A program made the position numbers and the translations under genes. A DNA stretch of 8,711 nucleotides. It comes from JAHHLP01 sp041609895. Lineage in GTDB: Bacteria > Bacteroidota > Rhodothermia > Rhodothermales > JABDKH01. Below, one piece after another: positions 1-7,377 of this stretch. Under the pieces are notes generated by a model that searched no databases, was not told the DNA's origin, and saw nothing but the letters and a program-made list of their open reading frames with translations. Numbering within the stretch: the stretch's first letter is position 1; the number at the start of each line of letters is the position of its first letter. Location of the stretch: the NCBI GenBank assembly GCA_041609895.1, contig JBFIPX010000144.1:1-8711 (forward strand), in the 5' to 3' direction.

Positions 1-108
1 AAATGGGCGCCGCCGGTGAAATGATTGCGGATGAATTGCAAATACTTCCAACGCGCGATGGCCAACGAAGGATATTCTTGGCGTGCTGCTCTCGCGCCCG
101 CTGTGGAA
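1..108. other. Left-edge stretch with no supported gene
   Basis: This stretch lies downstream of the barrel gene's stop codon. The minus strand has no ATG here. A TTG at 63-65 opens a frame to the window edge that begins LAIARWKYLQFIRNHF and could be the start of a fifth operon gene, but no ribosome-binding site precedes it and about 21 codons are too few to identify anything. A weak inverted repeat (GGCGTG at 80-85 against CGCGCC at 93-98, one wobble pair) is not followed by a T-run on either strand, so I do not call a terminator. Confidence 0.3.
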
Positions 109-2154
109 TCAGAACGTGTACCGGTGCCGTAGTCGGACAAACCGCTCGGTATACTGATTGCCGTTGTCTTCGGATTCCCAGTAGTCGTCGTATCCTGCCT
201 GTAGTTCGATCGACATGTTGTTCTGGAGCAACACGGACGACGAAAGAGTGAAGCCGATCCGATCGGACGCGGGGCTGAAGGTCGTTGCTCCCGCATGCGT
301 GTTCCGAACCGTCATCGCCACATTTGCCTGGTTGTTGTAAAAGCGATAGCCGACCGTGCCGGCCACGGTCGTCCAACGCTGCCGCCCCAGGCTGCCGGCG
401 TAGTTGACGACCAGATGTGTCAGTTGGAGATTCGTGTGGATCGAGCGTGGGAATGTCTCGGTCGCACCGATCGTGAAGGCGTGCGTCGTGTTGTCGAACA
501 TGGAATTGATTTCGTCGCGACGAGCCGTTCGCGTGTAGAAGACATTGAGAGCGTGCCGGACTGGTCCTGTCTCGAGTGTGTGAGCTGCGCCAAGTGTAGC
601 TGTGGTTACACGCAGGTCAGACGCGACGGCATCCGTGGGATCATTCCCACGTTTTCTCCACTGCATCCTCAGCCCCGTCACGAATCGTGGTATGTCCGGG
701 TTCAGGGCAAGGTTGAGTCGACCCTCAACCATGTTGGACGTGAGCTTGAGTCGATCTCCGCCTTCGGAAATACTTCCGTAGTTCTGAAATCGAACGATGC
801 CCGCGAAGCGACCGCCGTCCACTCGAAATCGATCGGATAGCGTGAACGTGCGCCGGTCAGCCTGCAGAAAAGGATTGGCCGCCGAGAAATACGCGCTTCC
901 AACCGTTCGTACCTCCGCTGATATCGTGTGTCCCGGTACGACGACGTTGGTATTAAAGTACCATGCGGTGGACCGCAGACGATCAAGTCGTATTGGCACT
1001 GTGGACGCATTCAGAGTGATCAGCCAGTCGAATTCAGAGGGGTCGATTGGAATGTCGGTGTTGAACAGAGAGTCGATTTCCGCTTTTGTGGCCGGGCCGC
1101 GCGAGATGTCGTTTGTCGTAAGACTGATTGCAGCTCCCGTTTCGAAACGAAGCCTCCCATTAATGAATCGCGTCTCGAGATCGGTGCCAAGCACCAGGTT
1201 TTCCAGCGGATTCTGTCCGAAGGAGATAGATGATGTGTCATCGGAAGCCTTGATTCCGGAAAGCGAGAACAGGACGGACTTGCGATCACCGAAGCCCAGC
1301 TTTATAGCGGTCAGTCGACGCTCAAAAGTGCCTGGTAACTGTCGTAGTGGCTGCTCGATTGGTACATCCAGGGTGCGGCCCTCGAGTCCGCGCCGAAGGC
1401 GTCCAATCGCAGTTTCGAGGTGGAAGCCCGCGCCGTGAAACTCCACATGAAGGCCACGGGTGCGAGCGCCGTTAAGTATCAGGGGCGCCATGCGCGGATT
1501 CTTATCGCCTGCATAAATTCCGAACATGGGACCCTCTACGCCGATCATGAATCGGTTCCGCGGCTGGGCGACCGACGACTCGTCGGTCGTGAGATATAGC
1601 TTGACGGGAAACGAAAACGCACCATATGAACCTTCGGCGTCCGCACGTACGGCATAGCTCTCGGTCGGCTCCTGCCGTAGATCTCTGTTGCCGGAGATGT
1701 CGGCGTTGCGGGTATCGATAACCGTCTTACCACGAAAATCGACGGTTCGAGAAGAGAGCGATCTGCGTTGCGCCGGGGTAGTGGCTTGACCCTCGACGTC
1801 AAAGTGCCAGGCCAGATCTTGCAGTTTTTTGCCGGAGAGGAGGGAGCCAGATACTACAATGTCATGACGTCCACCGCCCAGCTTGGAAGTATGAAGCAGG
1901 CGAACCGAGTTCGTTGAGATACGTGCTCGGCGCGTGACGTCGACGCCATCAAGCAGGACGCGTACCGAGGTTTCATCCAGCGGTACCTCACCCTCGACAG
2001 CCACAGACACAAACAGTTCTCCATCATTGATCAGCTGCGCTGGAAGAGGGGACTGAACGTACCACTCCGATTGCTGGCCAGCCGCCGACCCGACAAGGCC
2101 AACAACAGCGACCAGCGCCAGGAGCGCTGCGAATCTGATCGGTGGGGATTGCAA
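109..2154 (-). CDS. Predicted outer-membrane beta-barrel protein with N-terminal Ig-like domain
   Basis: This 681-residue protein is probably exported to the outer membrane; its substrate or partner is unknown. Residues 1-27 form a signal peptide (hydrophobic core AALLALVAVVGLVGSAAG, likely cleavage near GQQ). Residues about 30-121 read as an Ig-like beta-sandwich, including VRVLLDGVDVTRRA at 64-77. From about 165 to the end the sequence alternates polar and hydrophobic residues in short strands with Gly/Asn/Asp turns, as in transmembrane barrels, and it ends RHRYTF, the terminal-Phe signature of a BAM-inserted strand. A segment around 204-240 contains a GD motif (YAGDKNPRMAPLILNG) before the barrel proper. 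I see no TonB box or plug domain. The gene is last of four in the operon, 108 nt after the anti-sigma gene. The start is uncertain: the frame has no ATG or GTG near the signal peptide and TTG at 2152-2154 is the best candidate, without a Shine-Dalgarno. The barrel assignment is firm as a type; the function is not recognised. Confidence 0.8.
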   Translation of the reverse strand: MQSPPIRFAALLALVAVVGLVGSAAGQQSEWYVQSPLPAQLINDGELFVSVAVEGEVPLDETSVRVLLDGVDVTRRARISTNSVRLLHTSKLGGGRHDIVVSGSLLSGKKLQDLAWHFDVEGQATTPAQRRSLSSRTVDFRGKTVIDTRNADISGNRDLRQEPTESYAVRADAEGSYGAFSFPVKLYLTTDESSVAQPRNRFMIGVEGPMFGIYAGDKNPRMAPLILNGARTRGLHVEFHGAGFHLETAIGRLRRGLEGRTLDVPIEQPLRQLPGTFERRLTAIKLGFGDRKSVLFSLSGIKASDDTSSISFGQNPLENLVLGTDLETRFINGRLRFETGAAISLTTNDISRGPATKAEIDSLFNTDIPIDPSEFDWLITLNASTVPIRLDRLRSTAWYFNTNVVVPGHTISAEVRTVGSAYFSAANPFLQADRRTFTLSDRFRVDGGRFAGIVRFQNYGSISEGGDRLKLTSNMVEGRLNLALNPDIPRFVTGLRMQWRKRGNDPTDAVASDLRVTTATLGAAHTLETGPVRHALNVFYTRTARRDEINSMFDNTTHAFTIGATETFPRSIHTNLQLTHLVVNYAGSLGRQRWTTVAGTVGYRFYNNQANVAMTVRNTHAGATTFSPASDRIGFTLSSSVLLQNNMSIELQAGYDDYWESEDNGNQYTERFVRLRHRYTF

Positions 2155-2163
2155 AGCGGATGA

Positions 2164-2184
2164 CGACGGCAGGGTGAGCCGTCG
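2164..2184 (-). promoter_or_regulatory. Hairpin just upstream of the barrel gene start
   Basis: A perfect 7-bp inverted repeat, CGACGGC and GCCGTCG, flanks a 7-nt loop. On the transcribed strand it ends 9 nt before the presumed TTG start of the barrel gene, where a ribosome-binding site would normally lie. No T-run follows, so it is not a classical terminator. It could slow translation of the barrel, protect the processed message, or be chance. The rest of the 108-nt anti-sigma/barrel gap shows nothing else I can name. Confidence 0.4.
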
Positions 2185-2262
2185 GGTGGTTACGCTCTAA
2201 TGGTTAGGATACTGTGTCCACGATATTTGTCGTTGTGCCTACGAGCATCTAGGCGCCAGTCT

Positions 2263-3228
2263 TTACTTGGCTACCAGGAGCGAGTGCTGACTCACCGGTT
2301 GTACCCCGCCCGCATTCCCGATGCGGCTTACGAGTATCTCGTAGCGCATGCCGGGCTGGAATACCGAAACGTCTGCCTTCCAGTTATTTTCGGTGACTTC
2401 GCGCGATTCTATAACTTGGTCCTTTCCAGCACTGAATATTTCGACACGATAAACACCGTCCTTCAGGTTAGCAGGACCCGGCCAAGTGAACTCGAGCCTT
2501 CCCTTCGCGTCAGCCGGTATGAGAATGACCGGTCTGGCATCAACAGTTGCTTCCTCGCCGTCAACGCTGCTACGGATCTTGTCGTCGAAGCCTTCAAACG
2601 GTGAAGAGAACCCTGGAAGCGGAATCACTGTCTTCGGAGATGGCAGGAACATGAGCATGACCACAACGCCCATCGCAAATGCCAGCGCCGGCTGACTCCA
2701 GCGGAGACCGATTAGTCCCTGGACGGCACCCACAACTTTCTTTCCGATATCGGCGAAGCCTATCACTTCGCGAGGAGCAGCCACCGGGAGTTTCATGGTC
2801 GCGGTCAACTCGGCCGGAGCGCGAAGCGGACGCGGGACCGGGCTCTCCATTTCCTTTTCAAGGGCGGAATACTGCAGGTAGCACGCATGACAATGTGAAA
2901 TGTGCTCCGTAATCCCCGCCCGCTCGGATGCCCCGAGGCCATTGTCAACGTAAGCGGCAAGTGCACTTTCGTCAATGTGATCCGTCGACTCGCGCCCAAC
3001 GGCTTCCCTCGATGCCTCGAGACGTGACACCATCATGTGCCGTCCGGCCTGTCGAAGCGACTTCACGCGGTCGAGCTCCTCTCTGCAGCTGTTGCAGTAC
3101 ATAACGTGGCCTGAAACAGCACGCTGTACTGCCTGATCAAATCCACCCTGAAGATACCGAGTGATGTCACCGAAGGACATCTGCGGTATCGGGCAAGCCG
3201 ACTTCTGAATTTCCTGTTCCGTACCCAT
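2263..3228 (-). CDS. Membrane anti-sigma factor with tandem zinc-finger (ZAS) domains
   Basis: This 321-residue protein probably binds and inhibits the sigma factor encoded just upstream. Two ZAS (zf-HC2-type) modules lie in the cytoplasmic half. The first has C12 then H41-x3-C45-x2-C48 (HVMYCNSC). The second has H84 then H109-x3-C113-x2-C116 (HISHCHAC), with the typical AAYVDNGL helix between. One membrane helix spans about 177-197 (core ALAFAMGVVVMLMFL). The periplasmic part (about 200-321) ends in an Fn3-like beta-sandwich with LEFTWPGP at 245-252, VYRVEIF at 259-265 and MRYEILV at 294-300. An in-frame ATG at 3256-3258 would add ten residues, but I chose the ATG at 3226-3228 because AAGGG sits 7 nt before it. 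The sigma stop codon lies only 4 nt upstream, which implies translational coupling. Most anti-sigma factors of this class have one ZAS module, so the pair is notable. The family is clear; the signal sensed is unknown. Confidence 0.87.
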   Translation of the reverse strand: MGTEQEIQKSACPIPQMSFGDITRYLQGGFDQAVQRAVSGHVMYCNSCREELDRVKSLRQAGRHMMVSRLEASREAVGRESTDHIDESALAAYVDNGLGASERAGITEHISHCHACYLQYSALEKEMESPVPRPLRAPAELTATMKLPVAAPREVIGFADIGKKVVGAVQGLIGLRWSQPALAFAMGVVVMLMFLPSPKTVIPLPGFSSPFEGFDDKIRSSVDGEEATVDARPVILIPADAKGRLEFTWPGPANLKDGVYRVEIFSAGKDQVIESREVTENNWKADVSVFQPGMRYEILVSRIGNAGGVQPVSQHSLLVAK

Positions 3229-3232
3229 GTTG

Positions 3233-4300
3233 CTACCCTTGCGCGAGGCGACTTGCATCCTGCGTGTCGCCGTTAGAAATGCCCATGTTTTTGAGAAGCG
3301 CCTTCAACCCTTGTACCGATATCGAGGTCTCGAGCGAGTCGTCATCGAGCCAGTTCCGTGCATCCTCGAGGATGTGGGCGTGGTGTGTTTCGAGACCGAC
3401 CCCGATATCTTTCAGCAACTGATCTACCGACTGATAGATGGTGTGTATGGTAGTCTTCCCCGATCGAGGCGAGACGGGAAGCTCCAAACTCAACTCTTGT
3501 ACCCTGGCTAAAATCAACTTTGCATCCAGTTCCTTGTCGAACACCATGTCCATCAAGATTTTGTGTGGCTCTGGCAGCTCCTGAATCATGTCGCAGACGG
3601 CAGACCATATGCGATCGACCGACTGTTGAAGGGGCAAGGCCTGCGGCGCCGCCCACTCCTCATGCTGCGTCATGTCTTCGAGCGACGATTCCGCATCCCG
3701 GAGAATCAAATGAAGGTTTCCGTTAGCCATCAGGGCGTGCGTAATGCGCTCTTGTGCCCTCGCCACTTCCTCCACATCAACCCCCGTCTTCCTCGAGATC
3801 GTCTCAGTCGGCCGCTGCATTACCATGTGCTTAAAAACCTTCTGATCCGATTTGGGCAGCCGCCTGACCTCTTCCGGTATCGTGATCTGGTCAACACGCA
3901 GCTTGCGCTTATGTCGAATCCAGTCCGTTCGTAGGTTTCCATGCAGCACCGACCCGACGAAGGTCTCCAGTTTGGACCTGCCGTCGAAGTGCTTCAGTTT
4001 TCCAACATGCTTCTCGGCGTTGTGAAAGTAGTCGAAGATGTATGCATAGATCTCCAGACCCTCGTCACAGCCCGGACGCTCATCCGAACTCGGCTTTACT
4101 GAGTCCGCGGCGAGCGCGTGAAACACGCAGAAGACATTGGCCTTGTTGTACGGACAGGCTTCGTTACATAGTTGCCATGACCGTCGCCACACTCTGTCAG
4201 AGAACGTTTCGACAAAACTGTTCCACGCGGTCGCGTCGCCATCAAAGATGCGCTGGACCCATTCCAGGTCCTTGACATGTGCTGCGCGATCGGTGGACAT
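3233..4300 (-). CDS. Sigma-70 family (ECF-like) RNA polymerase sigma factor, long form
   Basis: This 355-residue protein should direct RNA polymerase to a dedicated promoter set. Region 2 is recognisable but split. Residues 12-43 (LEWVQRIFDGDATAWNSFVE onward) match the first helices. After an insertion of about 40 residues, residues 82-133 resume with EIYAYIFDYFHN, then LKHFDGRSKLETFVGSVLHG, then LRTDWIRHKRK, the usual 2.2-2.4 pattern. The insertion holds C45, C49, C58, H61 and C78. Two segments look like region 4: 143-200 (LPKSDQKVFKHM, then TISRKTGVDVEEVARAQERI) and 228-300 (ELPEPHKILMDMVF, then TIHTIYQSVDQLLKDIG). A tail of about 55 residues follows. Typical ECF factors are nearer 180-200 residues. 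The gene lies between the peptidase gene (65-nt gap) and its probable anti-sigma factor (4-nt gap). Start is ATG at 4298-4300 with no strong Shine-Dalgarno. The sigma identity is fairly sure; the exact group is not. Confidence 0.83.
   Translation of the reverse strand: MSTDRAAHVKDLEWVQRIFDGDATAWNSFVETFSDRVWRRSWQLCNEACPYNKANVFCVFHALAADSVKPSSDERPGCDEGLEIYAYIFDYFHNAEKHVGKLKHFDGRSKLETFVGSVLHGNLRTDWIRHKRKLRVDQITIPEEVRRLPKSDQKVFKHMVMQRPTETISRKTGVDVEEVARAQERITHALMANGNLHLILRDAESSLEDMTQHEEWAAPQALPLQQSVDRIWSAVCDMIQELPEPHKILMDMVFDKELDAKLILARVQELSLELPVSPRSGKTTIHTIYQSVDQLLKDIGVGLETHHAHILEDARNWLDDDSLETSISVQGLKALLKNMGISNGDTQDASRLAQG
3236..3240 (-). promoter_or_regulatory. Ribosome-binding site of the anti-sigma gene
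   Basis: AAGGG on the minus strand lies 7 nt before the ATG at 3226-3228 and inside the final Gln-Gly codons of the sigma gene. It decides the start against an upstream in-frame ATG at 3258 and links translation of the two genes. Confidence 0.7.
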
Positions 4301-4365
4301 CAGTTGTCGCTTACTCTAGGCTATTGGACGGATAGTCGGTTGGCGTTAAGGACAGTATCAGGCTA

Positions 4366-7300
4366 TTAGCTTGTCAGGGCCTCGATTACGGCGTCGAGAT
4401 CGAGTTGCCCCCAGCCAAAGTGGTCATTTTTGCCCGGTGTGCCGTCTGGCTGAACGGCAAATCGCCTCAAGAAGTCATATGCCTCATCAACGCCCCAATC
4501 GGGATGCGTCGCGAAAATGAGAGACATGATCGCCGCCACGCGCGGTGTGGCGAAGGACGTACCCCGTATCCGGACTCCGTCCATCTCGACAACCCCGTCT
4601 GCGGAAAAATCTGGTCGCACGCGTCCGTCGTTGGTCGGCCCCTGCGAGCTGTGAGAAAGGTCGTTGGCACCTATCGGAATAACGGACGGCGAATCCGTCG
4701 TAGCTATTCCGGCAGCCAGGCTGCTCCTGGCAACCGGGCCCGGCACGCTTTCGTCGGGTGGCGGCGACACGTACAGTTCGAAGTTGGTGTTTCTCGTAGC
4801 GGGATCAGGTGTATTACGTTTGCGAAGCACCTTGACATAGTAGGACCGGGTGCCCGGGTAGAGCGGCTTGAAGCCGCGGATGCGCTCTACCGGTTCGGCG
4901 TATTCGCTAGGGCCTTGCACGCTTCTCGAAGCATACGGACGGCCACGACGATCGAGTAGCAGCTCACCTGCTGCGTTATAGATTTCGATATCGAGATCAA
5001 CGCGAGGATCGCCTCCCCAGTCGTTCCAGCTCATCAGGAAGTTGTAGAAGCGCGCGTTATTGAGCTTGACTTCGAGAAACGCAGCGGACGGATCAAAGTT
5101 GTGCACGTCGTCGCCGTCGCTGTCGGCAAAATCCGCTTGCCAGTGACTGAGGGCGAAGTTGCCGGCAGCCACTACGAGCGGTGTCTTCGAAGCAAGAATC
5201 TGTTCGACACGACGCGAGAAATACGACGTGCCGTCGTAGTGGTCATAGGCGTTCGCCCACGACACCGAGCACGTGATCACGTTAACGCCTAGTTGATGGA
5301 CCGCGTGATCCAGCGCGTGTTGAAACTCCGGCTCCGTATCGAAATTGACCAAATGTAATGTCGTGTTTGGCGGGAGATACTCTGCCAGTGCCCGCACGAC
5401 CGCTGAGCCGTGGCGCGAGTCCGCACCACCTGAGCCCTCGATACGCTTATCTTCCCGGAAGGAGTGATAACGCACGTCGACATCGGGCAGCATCTCTTTG
5501 ATGACCGCAGGATCAAACCCGAACTCGAATACTGCGACGTTTGTCGGCGCGTATTTGCTGGGGTCTCCGAAATCGGGCCTGCTGATCGGTCCGTCAAAGG
5601 TGGTCTCGCCTAAGGCGATACCTGGTGCAGCGAGATACTCATGCGGCGATGGGAGCGCGACCAGTTCAACGAGCTCGATCGCTGCCAGTCGGTTGAGCTG
5701 AAAAAACGGCACGAGAATCTGTACCCAAGGACCTTCGACAAGCTCGATTATTGCTCCCGCTTCCTCGATGGCGTTAATCAAGGATGTGCTTGCAATTCCG
5801 TCAGTCTTGAGCAGGAGTCGCACTTCGGTCGAATCCACACCGTCGAGCAGGGCTTCTTCCCAAGCTCGCTGTAATTCGTACGAGAGTTTATCTTCGAACT
5901 GCGTCTCAAAGCTCGCTACCGGCGATCGGAGCAGGGCTTCACCCGTGGAGTCAATCGCCGTGACTCGCACGAAATACGTCGATCCTGAGTCCAACGGCTC
6001 CTGGTTTGGAGGATATGTGACCGAGGATTGCGATACCGGAACCTCAGCCTCCCAGAGCAGCGCCGCACTCTCGTAGTCGCCGGCATCCTTGCGACCCTCT
6101 CGGAGGGCCAACCGGAATGCCGATGCCGATGAGTCCGCAGACGTATACACCCATGCGAACGTCGGAGCCGATTCCATCACCAACTGGCCGTCTGCTGGCG
6201 ATAAGACAAGAATAGACGGTTCCGAACTCGCCTCATCGTCCACCGGCTCGGAAGAGCGTGAATCACCGATGACGACCGTTGCAAATTGTTCGAGTTTGCC
6301 AATCGTTGCGACTACGGCTACGACCCCTGGGTTGTCCCCAGCCACAAAAACGCCGTCCCCGTCGATCGATCCGCCGCTCGCAGGTATGACAGTCCATCTA
6401 ACGGGCGCGCCGAACACCGGCACGTCGTCCGCATCAAAAATCGTCGGTCTTAGAATCACTGATCCGCCGGGAGCAACCTGGGATTCTTCGGGCTCGATGC
6501 GCATGCGCGCGTAATTTTGCGTGCGAACGTCATCTTCCGTGAGCGGATTCTGGATACCTTCTACGGTGAACCAGAGCACCTCGCTCGGAAATCGCTCTTG
6601 TCCTGACGAGGTCAGACTGATGGCCTCGATTTGCCACGCATATACCTTCCCTTCAACCAGCTCCTCGGCCGCGTTGGGATACACATAGGTGCCGGGAGAA
6701 ACACTGGTCTGTTCGAATACGGGGAGGGCCGAAACGATGTCTTCAGCAGTCGCCTGGCCCGGGCGCACCTCATACAAAGCGAAGTTATAGGATGACGCTC
6801 CCGAGAACCACTGGAAGATCGGATACTGGGTCGATACGATGTCCGGATCCTGGTCCAGAGTCGTTCCCGGCCCGACGAGGTCGATCTGGAGTCCGGAATT
6901 TGTTGTCGTGATCACACCTCTGTCGGTGCCAACCGGCTCGCCGGTTTCCAGGTCGATCACGCGCATCGTGAAGAAGTAATCGTCAGGAGGTAGCAACCCG
7001 CGTTCAGTCGCAATGTCAAGTAGTTCATCGGATGCTTCGTCCAGGTCGTACTCGTCAAACTCACGGTTCGTGTGGGACACCGTGGTACGGGCCGGAACCC
7101 GACCAAGGTCGAGGCTTGCCCTGCCAAGGAAGCCAAAGCGGCCGGACTCTACGTCAACCTCGATTCGCAGGAGCAAAGAGCGGTTGGAAGTTGTGACGAA
7201 GGTCCGGAACACAACTGGAGCAGAAGAGGGATCGATTGGATCGAAGTCGCCCATCTTGAGCGTTTCGATCGGTTCGATCTCAATTCGTGCGCCCACGGAA

Positions 7301-7377
7301 ACAGGCTGCGCAAACGACGGTGCTGCTGCAAGAGCCAGCAGTCCGGCTACCAGTAAAGTGAGAGGATTTGTTTTCAC
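4366..7377 (-). CDS. Secreted multidomain S8 (subtilisin-like) serine peptidase with Glu at the catalytic Asp position
   Basis: This protein has 1003 residues from the chosen start, GTG at 7375-7377, picked because it gives a textbook signal peptide (KTNPLTLLVAGLLALAAA, then PSFA before Gln24). The frame stays open upstream to a TTG at 7512, but those extra residues are not signal-like. Domains, numbered from the GTG: beta-rich N-terminal region 24-175; Fn3-like sandwich 184-274 (IFQW, VYAWQIEA); bacterial Ig-like 291-371; second Fn3-like 388-492 (TFAW, TYFVRVTA); a small alpha/beta unit 508-577 resembling a subtilase propeptide; catalytic domain 611-1003. The His motif is SRHGSAVVRAL (H656), the oxyanion Asn is in VVAAGN (N740), and the Ser motif is GTSFATP (S941). 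The usual VAVIDTG Asp motif reads VAVFEFG, so Glu618 (codon 5524-5526) replaces Asp. About 160 residues between N740 and S941 contain an Asp-rich segment at 749-762 and a PPC-like sandwich. There is no clear C-terminal sorting domain. The family is certain; activity and substrate are open. Confidence 0.88.
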   Translation of the reverse strand: MKTNPLTLLVAGLLALAAAPSFAQPVSVGARIEIEPIETLKMGDFDPIDPSSAPVVFRTFVTTSNRSLLLRIEVDVESGRFGFLGRASLDLGRVPARTTVSHTNREFDEYDLDEASDELLDIATERGLLPPDDYFFTMRVIDLETGEPVGTDRGVITTTNSGLQIDLVGPGTTLDQDPDIVSTQYPIFQWFSGASSYNFALYEVRPGQATAEDIVSALPVFEQTSVSPGTYVYPNAAEELVEGKVYAWQIEAISLTSSGQERFPSEVLWFTVEGIQNPLTEDDVRTQNYARMRIEPEESQVAPGGSVILRPTIFDADDVPVFGAPVRWTVIPASGGSIDGDGVFVAGDNPGVVAVVATIGKLEQFATVVIGDSRSSEPVDDEASSEPSILVLSPADGQLVMESAPTFAWVYTSADSSASAFRLALREGRKDAGDYESAALLWEAEVPVSQSSVTYPPNQEPLDSGSTYFVRVTAIDSTGEALLRSPVASFETQFEDKLSYELQRAWEEALLDGVDSTEVRLLLKTDGIASTSLINAIEEAGAIIELVEGPWVQILVPFFQLNRLAAIELVELVALPSPHEYLAAPGIALGETTFDGPISRPDFGDPSKYAPTNVAVFEFGFDPAVIKEMLPDVDVRYHSFREDKRIEGSGGADSRHGSAVVRALAEYLPPNTTLHLVNFDTEPEFQHALDHAVHQLGVNVITCSVSWANAYDHYDGTSYFSRRVEQILASKTPLVVAAGNFALSHWQADFADSDGDDVHNFDPSAAFLEVKLNNARFYNFLMSWNDWGGDPRVDLDIEIYNAAGELLLDRRGRPYASRSVQGPSEYAEPVERIRGFKPLYPGTRSYYVKVLRKRNTPDPATRNTNFELYVSPPPDESVPGPVARSSLAAGIATTDSPSVIPIGANDLSHSSQGPTNDGRVRPDFSADGVVEMDGVRIRGTSFATPRVAAIMSLIFATHPDWGVDEAYDFLRRFAVQPDGTPGKNDHFGWGQLDLDAVIEALTS

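Noticed and set aside
80..98. Inverted repeat after the barrel gene as a terminator
   Set aside because: The stem is short with a wobble pair and no T-run follows on the minus strand, so it is as likely chance as signal.
797..1438. Open plus-strand frame of about 213 codons opposite the barrel gene
   Set aside because: It is low-complexity, Arg/Ser-rich, lacks any recognisable motif and lies fully antisense to a well-supported barrel gene.
109..2154. The barrel protein as a TonB-dependent receptor
   Set aside because: No TonB box or plug-domain motifs are visible; the N-terminus is an Ig-like sandwich instead.
4405..4959. Open plus-strand frame of about 184 codons opposite the peptidase catalytic region
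   Set aside because: The minus-strand frame here carries the GTSFATP motif and continuous subtilase sequence; the plus frame is Arg-rich noise.
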